A stretch of 64,000 bases of DNA from Crystallibacter permensis (GTDB lineage Bacteria; Actinomycetota; Actinomycetes; Actinomycetales; Micrococcaceae): assembly GCF_025960875.1 (NCBI RefSeq), contig NZ_JAODLR010000002.1:248001-312000 (forward strand), in the 5' to 3' direction. The notes beneath the pieces are model-generated. The model did not search any database and was not told the origin of the DNA. It saw only the letters and a program-made list of their open reading frames with translations. The position numbers were made by a program, and so were the translations under genes. Below, piece by piece: positions 26,348-34,670 of this stretch (position 1 is the stretch's first letter; every line of letters starts with the position of its first letter).

Positions 26348-28081
26348 TCATACGACCGTCGGAGTCGGCGTTTGCGCCAATGCTTTTGCCGCCGATTTCA
26401 CTGCGTCAGTGAAGGCCTGAGTCTTGATCACGTCACGAGTCAGCGCCGCGCCGTTCAGCGCTGCGTCGACTGCCTCTACAGCACGACTGAACGCCTTGGT
26501 CGCTGCGTTGTCAGACCAGAGGACTTCCGCGATCCCGTTTGCGTACTTAGTCACCTTGTTGCTACTTACTAAAGGCGTTGGTTCGCCCGCGGTGACATAC
26601 CGGAGAGCCATGAGGAGATGGTACCGGGCAGGTTTGTAATAAACAGGTATTGATGCATTCCGAAAAAGAAACTCAAGTTTGTAGTACCCATAGGCGGCGG
26701 CATAATAAGGCTCAAATTTGTGTTCCAGATTGAAGACCTTGGAACCGACGAGACCATGCAGGTCAGAGAGATAGCGAGCCGCACGATGAGGATCGTCAAG
26801 GAACATTGCCGCGAATGAACGTAGCATGAGAGTCTTGCTTATTATTCGAACCTTTTCTATCCCGCTTACCGACGCGTATTGCATCGAGCGCCGCTCGTAA
26901 TAGAGTTTCTTCCTATCCGGATATGCATTGAAAAAGGCTTCAAGTTTTTTCTGGAAGGAACTCGTCGCGTATAAATCATCGGCTGTTACCTCCGTCTGTC
27001 TGTTCGTAGCCGTGATGATGGACGTAATGAGGTCCTCATCCGCTGTGTCAATAACCTTAAGCGGAATAAATGTGTCTTCGTTTATCGATGCCTTTGCATT
27101 GAAGAGCACATGGCTGGTCTGGCAGCCGTTGACGATTTGATAGTCGGTTACAACAAATTTATTGCCAGTTGTCTTTAGACCGCGAGTAACAAGAGTGATT
27201 CCGTTATTCAGCACTGCAAAGCGCTGTTGGCCCGATTTGTCCTCTAAAGTTGCTCGAATTTCGTCGTTGACCGGGTTATCGCCTTTGAAATCACGCACGT
27301 TATCGTAAAATAGCGGCTTCCTGATGTTTCCGGTTTGGTCTGTAATGAGCGTAAGGTACTCCTTGAGAGGTACCACACCCAGATACGCCTGAGTGACGCC
27401 AGTAATTTCAGGAAGGGTGACTTTACTGGCAAATGAGAATTCAACTGTCACGTTGTTCTTACTACGCTGATAAGCTGCTTGAATTTCGTCGGCGCCGTAT
27501 GGCTCGAAAACAACCTGACTAAACAATCCTGTCTTTGTGAGCACCTCCCGGCGTTTGGCCACCTTAGCTTCTAGGTGGTCATCGCTTTGCCAATCGCCCG
27601 TAGTCACAAATGCCATACTAAGAACAGGCTTTTGGCGCTTGAACTTCACGCTGTTGTTGAATATCCATTGCATTATTTCTCGAGAAACCTTGATTTGCTC
27701 ATTCATCGGGAGCGTCGGTGTCTCCTCGAAATACTCGTCTACGCCATCGAAGAACGTCATCATTTGTTCTCCGCTGAAGCCACTGCTAGTTTTCGCTTGG
27801 ATGAAGATGAACTTGACGTCGAGAAAACCGTTCGTTGTGAGAAGGTCCTGCGCGGCGTCGACGGAGTCCACCAGAACGCCGTTGACCAATATCGCAAGGC
27901 CGTCGATGCCTAAGTCACCGTCTCCGCCAACTGTTACTGTGGAAATGTCGAATTCTTCTTCATATACGGATGAGACGACACAAAAGGCCGCGAAATGTTC
28001 GAACAAATCGCTCTCAGTAAGGCCAGTTAGGCTCTGCTCTTTACGAAAAACTTCTAGGTAAGACTTAGTAATCCGATCCAT
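26348..28081 (-). CDS. AIPR-family phage-resistance protein
   Basis: 577 residues of the AIPR (abortive infection phage resistance) family. The key segment reads FYDNVRDFKGDNPVNDEIRA, then FAVLNNGITLVTRGL, YQIVNGCQTSHVLF, and ITATNRQTEVTADDL, all typical of AIPR. The N-terminal part (about 40-130; DGDLGIDGLAILV, FIFIQAKTSSGF) looks like a restriction-type nuclease fold with D, D and Q-x-K residues. The start is taken as ATG 28081 with GGGGG upstream; 28096 is possible. The DNA is clearly richer in A+T than its surroundings and uses A/T-ending codons, indicating acquisition by transfer. No modification gene or partner is adjacent. Confidence 0.88.
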   Translation of the reverse strand: MDRITKSYLEVFRKEQSLTGLTESDLFEHFAAFCVVSSVYEEEFDISTVTVGGDGDLGIDGLAILVNGVLVDSVDAAQDLLTTNGFLDVKFIFIQAKTSSGFSGEQMMTFFDGVDEYFEETPTLPMNEQIKVSREIMQWIFNNSVKFKRQKPVLSMAFVTTGDWQSDDHLEAKVAKRREVLTKTGLFSQVVFEPYGADEIQAAYQRSKNNVTVEFSFASKVTLPEITGVTQAYLGVVPLKEYLTLITDQTGNIRKPLFYDNVRDFKGDNPVNDEIRATLEDKSGQQRFAVLNNGITLVTRGLKTTGNKFVVTDYQIVNGCQTSHVLFNAKASINEDTFIPLKVIDTADEDLITSIITATNRQTEVTADDLYATSSFQKKLEAFFNAYPDRKKLYYERRSMQYASVSGIEKVRIISKTLMLRSFAAMFLDDPHRAARYLSDLHGLVGSKVFNLEHKFEPYYAAAYGYYKLEFLFRNASIPVYYKPARYHLLMALRYVTAGEPTPLVSSNKVTKYANGIAEVLWSDNAATKAFSRAVEAVDAALNGAALTRDVIKTQAFTDAVKSAAKALAQTPTPTVV

Positions 28082-28096
28082 TCCACACGCCCCCAT

Positions 28097-28420
28097 TATT
28101 CGTTTAAGTTTCTCCTGCAGAATACCACTCGATCCGGTCTAGCGTGACTCACGACGCTGTGAAAGGGAACGACTGTGAGCCCCAGTTTGAACGATCTCGC
28201 CGGCGGCCGATGACTCTCCGCCGTTGAAGCTCGCCTCTCCGGATCCGATGCGGTCCGATCCGGTGTGTCCACCGTAATCGAGTCAGCGCAGTTCGCGCTC
28301 CAGGACCTCCTGCAGTCAGTCGTTGGCTTCGCTGTACTCTTCGGTGCCGCTGAAATACACCCCACCTGCGCACTAGGGTGCTTCCGGCGTCCGACTCCGG
28401 AACAGATTTAAGCGCGCGTC
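28097..28420. other. Intergenic stretch without supportable gene
   Basis: Contains the promoter region of the AIPR gene at its left end (AGGAG near 28112-28116, on the minus strand) and returns to high GC to the right. Overlapping short frames here have no ribosome sites or motifs. It probably marks the boundary of the acquired AT-rich segment. Confidence 0.45.
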
Positions 28421-28744
28421 CTAGTAACCGCTGCCCAACGACGTGCACAGAGGCGTCTCTGCCAGCGCAGTTTCGTTCTGGCAACGCTCCGTCACATACC
28501 TGCTGGGTAGCGTATTGCCCAGAACGCCCTGATGCGCCTCCGAAGCCGCCTCGAACTCGCTCAAATTCGAGCATGCGGTGAAGGCCGGCTCCAGGAACTT
28601 ATCGGTGTCCTGCAGCTCCCGTTCCTTGTCGGCCGCGGCGAAAGCTTCCATGCAACCGGCGGATTCGTTGCCACTGCCCTCGCCGCAACCGGTCAGAGCC
28701 AGCGCGGCCATGGCGAGAACAGCCAATCCCCGTGGAATACCCAT
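28421..28744 (-). CDS. Small lipoprotein of unknown function
   Basis: 107 residues. MGIPRGLAVLAMAALALTGC is a lipoprotein signal with lipobox ALTGC, so the mature protein is anchored outside the membrane. The mature part has a regular spacing of Cys (CMEAF, FTACSNL, ERCQNE, PLCTS), consistent with disulfides. ATG 28744 is preferred over 28801 because it begins the signal peptide. No domain recognised. Confidence 0.65.
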   Translation of the reverse strand: MGIPRGLAVLAMAALALTGCGEGSGNESAGCMEAFAAADKERELQDTDKFLEPAFTACSNLSEFEAASEAHQGVLGNTLPSRYVTERCQNETALAETPLCTSLGSGY

Positions 28745-28802
28745 AGGCCGAGCATACGCCCGCCGCCATCGTGCCGGACCTGAACGGGCAAGAAAGTCCA
28801 TC

Positions 28803-29588
28803 TTAGGATCCGGCTGGCTTCGGCAGGCTCCGCTCCAGGTCCGGCAGCTTGCTTTCGGTCACCGGCTGGATGCTTGTCACCGTAGCGAAACCCGCGGCCA
28901 GCAGCGCGAAGTCGCTCTCCGGCGGCGCCTCCTCCTTGCTGTCGGCAATGGCCAGGCGCAGATGCTGCTGCCCGCGTTCGGCCATGGTGGTCTGCACGAT
29001 ACCGAATTCGGCCAGCGTGGCCGTGCGGTATTCGGGCAGCTCCGGAGAGTCCGTGTTCGGCACGTTGAGGTTCAGCACGGTGCCGGCCTCCTGCTCCAGC
29101 AGGAACGGCAGCAGCCCGGTGGCCAGCCGCGCGGCGTTGTCCCAGTACAGGTGGGCCGGATGCATGCCGGTGTCCAGGGAGACCGCCATCCCGTGGCCGC
29201 CGTTGATGCCCGCGGTCAGCGCTGCGCCTACCGTGCCCGAGTGCAGGATCACGCGGCCGACGTTCGCGCCGCGGTTCACCCCGGAAAGTACGACGTCGGG
29301 CGGGTCGCCGAAGGCGCCATGGGTAGCAATCATGGCAATGAAGCCCGGCGCGCCGTGGACCGCATACGCCGGAACACCGTCGAGGCCTTCCAGTTTCCGC
29401 TCCTCGATGCGGATGCGGCCCTCGTCCTCCCGGGCGGTGATGGAGGCGCTGCTGCCGCTGGCTTCCACCACCGGTGCGGCAACCGTGACCTTGAGGCCGG
29501 CCTCCACGGCACCGGCAGCCAAGGCATGCAGACCCGGGGAGTCGATGCCGTCGTCGTTCGTGATCAGGACCATCTTCGGCTTGTTCAT
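28803..29588 (-). CDS. surE: 5'-nucleotidase SurE
   Basis: 261 residues of the SurE survival protein family, a divalent-metal nucleoside 5'-monophosphate phosphatase. The metal-site motif VLITNDDGIDSPG (about 7-19) and SGVNRGANVG (about 101-110) are intact, and NGGHGMAVSL follows. The C-terminal region is somewhat different from the classical enzyme but the length is normal. Its start overlaps the upstream kinase gene by four bases, so the two are coupled. Confidence 0.88.
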   Translation of the reverse strand: MNKPKMVLITNDDGIDSPGLHALAAGAVEAGLKVTVAAPVVEASGSSASITAREDEGRIRIEERKLEGLDGVPAYAVHGAPGFIAMIATHGAFGDPPDVVLSGVNRGANVGRVILHSGTVGAALTAGINGGHGMAVSLDTGMHPAHLYWDNAARLATGLLPFLLEQEAGTVLNLNVPNTDSPELPEYRTATLAEFGIVQTTMAERGQQHLRLAIADSKEEAPPESDFALLAAGFATVTSIQPVTESKLPDLERSLPKPAGS

Positions 29589-30571
29589 TGTTTCCGTATC
29601 TTCTGCGCCAGCTCGTCCGGACTAATTTGCTGCGACTGATCTGCTTCAGCCTCGCCCTCGAAGGGAGCCACCTTCACCAGGGTGCTCAGCTTGTGGATCG
29701 CCGCCGCTTCGCCGGTGCCCAGCCCGTGCCGGGTCACGTTCAGCGCGCCGGCAGCCGTTCCCAGCACCACCGCTTCATGCATCGAGCCGCCGTCGGACAA
29801 CGTTGCGGCGACACCGGCAGTCAGCGAATCGCCGGCGCCGCTGGTGTCCACGCTCTGCATCTCCGGCATGTGTATTTCGCTGACCTCGCCCTCCTCCAGC
29901 AGCAGGGACGGCAGGTGGGCGCGGGTGACAATGACCGTTTCCGCGCCTTCTTCGTTCAGCTTGCGCATCGCTTTGACGATGTCGGCGGGGCTGGAGCCGG
30001 CGGCGCGGCCGGACTCCACGAGCTCGTCGTCGGCGATCTTGACCACGGCCAGGCCGCCGGCCAAAGAAGCGGACAGCCGCTCCCCCGTCAGGTCGGTAAT
30101 GACCCGGCACCCGGCGGTTCGGAGGTCCGCCGCCAGCCGCCGGTACACGTCGGCCGGCACCGCGTCTTCCCTGGCTGCGCCGCTGAGGATCACCGTTCCG
30201 GCGTCCATTCCCGCCTTGATCGTCAGGCCGTACAGCTCATCGAGCTCGTGGCGGGAGAGCTTGTCGCCCGGAGATTCGGCGACCACTTTCCGGCCACCGT
30301 CCCGCCGGTCGTGGATGTAGGCGCCGCCGTTGCCCTGGCCCTCTACCGAGAGCACGTGGACTCCTTCGTCGGCGATCAGATGGCGCACTATGCGGCCGGT
30401 TTCGCCGGAAAACACGCCGCACATCGTGACCGAAGCGCCCAGGGCGGTGAGCATCCGCGCCTGCCACACGCCCTGGCCTCCGGCGTGGAGGTGGATGTCG
30501 GCGGTCCCTTCGACATCCTCCACGGTCACGGTCAGCACCGGCGAGGGCGCAAATATCACTACGGAGCCCAT
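29585..30571 (-). CDS. PfkB-family carbohydrate/nucleoside kinase
   Basis: 328 residues. The N-terminal substrate region contains HLHAGGQGVWQARMLTALG (the GG/N motif of PfkB kinases, with Gln in place of the commoner Asn), and the C-terminal anion-hole motif is SVDTSGAGDSLTAG with the catalytic Asp in GAGD. The final 25 residues are a charged tail (EGEAEADQSQQISPDELAQK). It is coupled to surE by a four-base overlap. A kinase joined to a nucleotidase suggests nucleoside or phosphosugar turnover, but the substrate cannot be read. Confidence 0.85.
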   Translation of the reverse strand: MGSVVIFAPSPVLTVTVEDVEGTADIHLHAGGQGVWQARMLTALGASVTMCGVFSGETGRIVRHLIADEGVHVLSVEGQGNGGAYIHDRRDGGRKVVAESPGDKLSRHELDELYGLTIKAGMDAGTVILSGAAREDAVPADVYRRLAADLRTAGCRVITDLTGERLSASLAGGLAVVKIADDELVESGRAAGSSPADIVKAMRKLNEEGAETVIVTRAHLPSLLLEEGEVSEIHMPEMQSVDTSGAGDSLTAGVAATLSDGGSMHEAVVLGTAAGALNVTRHGLGTGEAAAIHKLSTLVKVAPFEGEAEADQSQQISPDELAQKIRKQ

Positions 30572-30726
30572 CGCAGGCTCCTCTCAGTCCGGCGTTCAGC
30601 CATGCCAGCCTCCTTGCCTCGGGCAGCCGCGCAGCCGCGCCCCGCCCGATATTGATTGCGGTCTCGGATGGAATGGATCCTGCTTCCGACACTAACCCCG
30701 CTTCAAGGACCGGACAATGGGTTGCG

Positions 30727-31380
30727 CTATTTCCGCGGCTTGCCGTTCTCGTCCGTCCGAACCGACTGGGTGACGAACTTGTTGCAGAACATCGCAAACG
30801 AGCCATCCTGCCGCTGCACCAGGGTGGCACCGTCCTGCCAGATCCCGTTTTCCGCCGACCACGGCGAATCGAGCGGGTCCCCCTGGTTCTGGTGGATGTT
30901 GTGCAAGCCCAGCCCGTCCTGGAACGGTTCCCCGAAGACCCAGATCCGCTGCGACACTTCAAGCAGCGGCTCGAGGTCGGCGAGCGCCTCGGTGCTCACG
31001 CCCGACTTCCACTGCACGGGGAAATGCACCCGGAACACCGCGGCCAGCAGGCCCGGAATGCACCCCAGGTGGTGCCGCCAGTTCAGGTCCTTGTTGCGGA
31101 TGAAGTCCAGCGCACCGGAATCCGGCGTGGACTCCAGCGGATGCCAGCCGTCGCCGAGCTTGTCCACGCCCTTGAGCATCGAGGGCCGCAGCTCGATGAC
31201 CCGCCACTGCACGCCGTTCGGGACGGCCTTGCTGTCGACGTCGATCGCACAGTGGTACACACCCGCCGGCGTGCGCAGCCGCAGGTTCCCGTGGAAGTAC
31301 TGCCCGTAGTCGTTCGGTGGATCCCGGAAGTAGTCCTCTTTGACCCCCGCGACCACCCCGTACCCATGATTCAGTGCCAT
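30727..31380 (-). CDS. DUF2278-family protein
   Basis: 217 residues. MALNHGYGVVAGVKEDYFRD at the start, YHCAIDVDSK, WRVIELRP and the C-terminal IWVFGEPFQDGLGLHNIHQNQG are hallmarks of the DUF2278 family. That family has conserved His and Asp residues and no established function. ATG 31380 has GAGGTGG five bases upstream; GTG 31389 is a less likely start. Predicted cytoplasmic, single gene. Confidence 0.8.
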   Translation of the reverse strand: MALNHGYGVVAGVKEDYFRDPPNDYGQYFHGNLRLRTPAGVYHCAIDVDSKAVPNGVQWRVIELRPSMLKGVDKLGDGWHPLESTPDSGALDFIRNKDLNWRHHLGCIPGLLAAVFRVHFPVQWKSGVSTEALADLEPLLEVSQRIWVFGEPFQDGLGLHNIHQNQGDPLDSPWSAENGIWQDGATLVQRQDGSFAMFCNKFVTQSVRTDENGKPRK

Positions 31381-31530
31381 AGGAACCACCTCACCTGCCC
31401 GACGCTGGGCTGTTCCTCACATCCTAGGCACGGTTCCCGGCCTCCCGCCAGAACCTACCCCACACTGAACCTTGCCCCTGAGCAGGAAAAACAGTCAAAG
31501 CACGACGGCGGATGGCCGGCTACGGTGCCA

Positions 31531-32313
31531 TCATTCCCCGGAGTGAAGGCGCGCGAGGAGCGAGAGGCTCATCACACCGTACTTGGCCGTCGCGGCGCGC
31601 GCGCTGTCGGATAGGAATTCGTAATCGTTCCTCCTGAGACGTTGTAGGTCGAACCCGTTGTCGACGATGGCCTGTTGGTAATCGTCGGCCAGGGCCGCGC
31701 CGCCGATGCAGGCGGCCCAGAGGTCGGTATTGCAGACGATCCGGTCGGTCAGCGGTTTCCGGGTGACGATGTCGGCGATGGCCAGTCGCCCGCCGGCGCG
31801 CAGCACGCGGGAGGCTTCCGTGAAGACCGCCGGCTTATCCGCGGACAGGTTGATGACCCCATTGGAGATAACGCAGTCGAAGCTGCCGTCCGGGAACGCG
31901 AGTTGCTCGATGTGTCCGCGCGTGAAGCTGACCTGGTTGAATCCCGCCTGCTTTCGGAGGCTTTCGGCCTTGTCCAGTTGTTCCTCGGTCATGTCCAGGC
32001 CAACTACCTGCCCGCCGCTGCCGACGCTGACGGCGGCGACGAAGACGTCCATGCCGGAACCGGAGCCCAGGTCCAGGACCTTTTCTCCCGGAACCAGGTC
32101 CGCAAGGTCGAAGAAGTATCCGACACCGGCGAAGGAATCGACGGCGCTGGACGGGACTTGGTCCAGCAGCCCGGGCGGGTAGCCCAGCTGCTCGGCAAGG
32201 TCGCGGCCCATCTTGAAGTGGTATTTACCCGCGGGGTCCTGGGCGACGGCCCGGTAGACCTGCTTGACCTTGGCCTCGAGTTCAATTCGGTCAATTGCGG
32301 TGGTGGTGGTCAT
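31531..32313 (-). CDS. ArsM-like class I SAM-dependent methyltransferase
   Basis: 260 residues. The SAM-binding motif I is VLDLGSGSGMDVFVAAV after FDLADLVPGE, followed by VVGLDMTEEQLDKA, FPDGSFDCVISNGVINL and the RVLRAGGRLAIADIV motif. The overall pattern is like arsenite methyltransferases and UbiE-type enzymes, but the three conserved Cys of true ArsM are not obvious (Cys occur at VCNTDLWAACIGG and CVISNG). It follows the OsmC gene on the same strand, 15 bases apart, under the control region with twin ArsR-type operators. The role is probably redox, sulfur or metalloid stress. Confidence 0.8.
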   Translation of the reverse strand: MTTTTAIDRIELEAKVKQVYRAVAQDPAGKYHFKMGRDLAEQLGYPPGLLDQVPSSAVDSFAGVGYFFDLADLVPGEKVLDLGSGSGMDVFVAAVSVGSGGQVVGLDMTEEQLDKAESLRKQAGFNQVSFTRGHIEQLAFPDGSFDCVISNGVINLSADKPAVFTEASRVLRAGGRLAIADIVTRKPLTDRIVCNTDLWAACIGGAALADDYQQAIVDNGFDLQRLRRNDYEFLSDSARAATAKYGVMSLSLLARLHSGE

Positions 32314-32328
32314 GGTTCTGCCTGCATT

Positions 32329-32895
32329 TCAGACGATTTCGAGCGTGGTTTCGATCGGCACCGGGCTGGTCAGGCAGTCTCGCACGGGCGAGGTGTCCTG
32401 CACGTACCGGCACAGTTCCTGCAGCTGCTCCGGCCCGGCGTTCGGGCTGGAGACACGGGCATGGGCGCGGATGGCGGTGAATCCGGGGCGGGGACCATCC
32501 AGACCTAGGAACGGCCGGACGTCCAGGTCGCCTTCGACCTCGAACTCCATGGAACTGATATCGATTCCCTGTGCGGCCGCATTGGCTGCATAGCCGACGG
32601 CGTAACAGAAGCCCAGGGCCTGCAGCAGCAGCTCGACGGCGTTGGGCCCGGCGTTGTTTCCCAGAAGCACGGGCGGTTCATCCCCCTCGAGCTCAAAGGC
32701 GGACTTCCGGGTAGTGTCGGCCGCTCCGGCGTGGGTGAATCCGGGGACACGGCCGGTGTTGTGTGTGCCTCCGCGCCAGGCGCTGGAGGCTCTAAAGGTG
32801 AAGCTGCCCTGTGCGGGATCAGCCTTGATTGCCTCGACCGTCCCGACAAGAGTGTCCACGTCGATTCCGTTGCGCGTGGTTGCTGAAGTTCCCAT
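32329..32895 (-). CDS. OsmC-family peroxiredoxin-like protein
   Basis: 188 residues. OsmC/Ohr-fold with both redox Cys regions present: LGFCYAVGYAAN and SPVRDCLTSPVPIE, about 75 residues apart. Members reduce organic hydroperoxides or act on sulfur species in the cytoplasm. The gene is divergent from the ArsR-rhodanese regulator and has two copies of a 22-bp inverted repeat upstream. Its partners (methyltransferase, rhodanese regulator) suggest a response to reactive sulfur or electrophiles. Confidence 0.87.
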   Translation of the reverse strand: MGTSATTRNGIDVDTLVGTVEAIKADPAQGSFTFRASSAWRGGTHNTGRVPGFTHAGAADTTRKSAFELEGDEPPVLLGNNAGPNAVELLLQALGFCYAVGYAANAAAQGIDISSMEFEVEGDLDVRPFLGLDGPRPGFTAIRAHARVSSPNAGPEQLQELCRYVQDTSPVRDCLTSPVPIETTLEIV

Positions 32896-32947
32896 CGTGG
32901 TTCGCCTCTTTCCGATGGAACCGGGCCCGGATAGGCCCTGTGAACTC

Positions 32948-32969
32948 TATTCAAGTAGATACTTGAATA
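32948..32969. promoter_or_regulatory. ArsR-type operator 1
   Basis: Perfect inverted repeat with arms TATTCAAGTA and TACTTGAATA separated by two bases. It lies in the divergent promoter region between osmC and the ArsR-rhodanese gene. A second copy is at 32990-33011, exactly 42 bp (four helical turns) downstream. Confidence 0.75.
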
Positions 32970-32989
32970 CCACACCCCCGCGGTATATG

Positions 32990-33011
32990 TTGTCAAGTAC
33001 TTACTTGAATA
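32990..33011. promoter_or_regulatory. ArsR-type operator 2
   Basis: Arms TTGTCAAGTA and TACTTGAATA with a two-base spacer, matching operator 1 at 17 of the 20 arm positions or better. It ends 29 bases before the regulator start, so occupancy would block its own transcription. Confidence 0.7.
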
Positions 33012-33040
33012 TGCTTAGTGTGACTTTGTGAGGAGACGCG

Positions 33041-33721
33041 ATGGGTGGCAGGGCCGAGAAGGACATGCTGTTTGACACGTTCGCCTCAGTGGCGAAGGTG
33101 CTCGGCAGCGGGCGGCGGGCCGAGATCGTAGACGTCCTGGCTCAGGGAGAACGCCCCGTTGACGAGCTCGCGCGGGAGATCGGGCAGACCGTGGCCAACA
33201 CCTCGCAGCATCTCCAACAGCTGCTGCGGCCGGGCCTGGTAAGCGCCCGCCGGCAGGGAACCCGAATCTATTACCGGCTCAGCGGCCCCTCCGTAGTGCG
33301 GCTCTGGGCCGCAGTCCGTCAAGTAGCTGCTGAGCACGTCGAGGAGCTTGACGAACTTGCGGCCGCCTACCTGGGTACCCGTTCCGGCCTGGACGTCCTA
33401 ACGCGCTCCGAGCTGGCCGAGCGGATGGCCGCCGGCGACGTCGTTGTCCTGGATGTGCGGCCGGAACCGGAATTCCGCTCCGGCCACATCGCCGGAGCGG
33501 TCTCCGTCCCGGTCCGGGAACTGGCTGGCCGACTGAAGGAATTGCCCGACGGACGCACCGTCGTCGCCTACTGCCGCGGACAGTACTGCGTGTTCGCCGA
33601 CGAAGCCGTACGCATGATGCACGCACGCGGCCTCCCGGCAGCCAGGCTGGAGGACGGATACCCTGAATGGGTCGCCGCCGGATTGCCCGTCGAAGCCGAC
33701 GGGCTGCACTCACCCGCATGA
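33041..33721 (+). CDS. ArsR-type repressor fused to a rhodanese domain
   Basis: 226 residues. An ArsR winged helix (about 10-100; [40 protein letters not shown]) is followed by a rhodanese domain (about 120-220; [20 protein letters not shown]) with active-site loop YCRGQYC, Cys 178 and Cys 183. This fusion is a known actinobacterial architecture in which persulfidation or disulfide formation at the rhodanese Cys can alter DNA binding. It is divergent from osmC and the methyltransferase gene, with twin operators in between. Likely an autoregulated reactive-sulfur or oxidant sensor; the inducer is inferred. Confidence 0.88.
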   Translation: MGGRAEKDMLFDTFASVAKVLGSGRRAEIVDVLAQGERPVDELAREIGQTVANTSQHLQQLLRPGLVSARRQGTRIYYRLSGPSVVRLWAAVRQVAAEHVEELDELAAAYLGTRSGLDVLTRSELAERMAAGDVVVLDVRPEPEFRSGHIAGAVSVPVRELAGRLKELPDGRTVVAYCRGQYCVFADEAVRMMHARGLPAARLEDGYPEWVAAGLPVEADGLHSPA

Positions 33722-33839
33722 CGGCCGCGCGGGATTACACGGACCCTTGCGACTTCTGCTGCCTGCCTCTAGGTTGAGAAGCGAAGACCGAATGGGGCTG
33801 TCCCAACCGGTCCGCCGAAAGAGCATTGGGAGAAGAATC

Positions 33840-34043
33840 ATGGCAACAGGAACCGTCAAATGGTTTAACGCAGACAAGGGCTTCGGCTTCATTGAGCCGG
33901 ACGACGGTTCGCCGGATGTCTTCGCCCACTTCTCAGCCATTGCCAGCAGTGGATACAAGTCCTTGGAAGAAAACCAGAAGGTCGAATACGACGTTGTCCA
34001 GGGCCAGAAAGGCCTGCAGGCGGAGAACATCCGTCCACTCTGA
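33840..34043 (+). CDS. cspA: Cold-shock protein
   Basis: 67 residues. [20 protein letters not shown] carries RNP1 (KGFGFI), and VFAHFSAI is RNP2-like (one substitution from VFVH). A single-strand nucleic-acid chaperone of the normal 67-residue length. ATG 33840 has GGGAGAAG upstream; the longer frame from 33747 is not used because the conserved start is here. A leader of more than 100 bases could hold regulatory structure, but none was resolved by eye. Confidence 0.93.
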   Translation: MATGTVKWFNADKGFGFIEPDDGSPDVFAHFSAIASSGYKSLEENQKVEYDVVQGQKGLQAENIRPL

Positions 34044-34187
34044 CTCCCGGCGGAGCATCCGCAGCCGCAGCAGCTCGCGCATTTCTAAACATACGTGCGC
34101 GAGCCTGCTGACGGCGGGAGCGGGCGCCGGCCGATCCGACTGGGTACTGAACAAAAGTGCGGGCCGGCACAAAAGTGCTGGCCGGCG

Positions 34188-34319
34188 CTAAAGAGTGATG
34201 GAGTAAACTCCGGCGGCCAGGACCATCACGCCCAGGACCGCTACTGTTGCGTTCGCAATGCCGCGCTGCGCTTCGGGTTTCATCCGGCGCCATTTGCGCC
34301 GCAAACGTCGTAGATTCAT
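34188..34319 (-). CDS. Small single-helix membrane protein
   Basis: 43 residues: a strongly basic start (MNLRRLRRKWRRMKPEAQRG) and one hydrophobic helix (VAVLGVMVLAAGVYSI). GGGGAAC lies upstream of ATG 34319. No known family is recognised; the positive-inside layout is consistent with a real small protein. A longer reading to 34385 is less likely. Confidence 0.45.
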   Translation of the reverse strand: MNLRRLRRKWRRMKPEAQRGIANATVAVLGVMVLAAGVYSITL

Positions 34320-34670
34320 GCAGTTCCCCAACTGTCTATCGCTTATTTCCAAACGGGGAGCACAACAGTCTGCTGAGCCGGGCACGCGCTGACCCGATTT
34401 CGGGGGATCAAGTGAAGCACGTGCCCGGCGGTAACAGAACTGAGAGCCTCCCAGTACTTACACGCACTCGGGCACGGCAAGAAAATATCATTCCCCAACA
34501 AGGAAGTATCGTTCCCCAACGCCCCAACTGCGCCAGCAGATGAAGGAAACTGCACCAACATTTTCCTTCACCGCTGACAACAAAACTACAGCATCCTCAT
34601 ACCCGCGCGATAGATGCAGGATTAAACGTTAGCTTTCCGTGTCGCGGAGCACCGCCGTCGTTCTTCGGTT
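34320..34670. other. Intergenic stretch without supportable gene
   Basis: About 350 bases downstream of the subtilase gene and upstream of the small membrane ORF. The only structure seen is a near-identical 14-base direct repeat (TATCATTCCCCAAC at 34486, TATCGTTCCCCAAC at 34507) spaced 21 bases, about two helical turns. This could be a regulator site. Confidence 0.4.

Noticed and set aside
29588-30655. 355-codon plus-strand ORF opposite the PfkB kinase
   Set aside because: Antisense shadow; kinase motifs GGQG and GAGD are on the minus strand.
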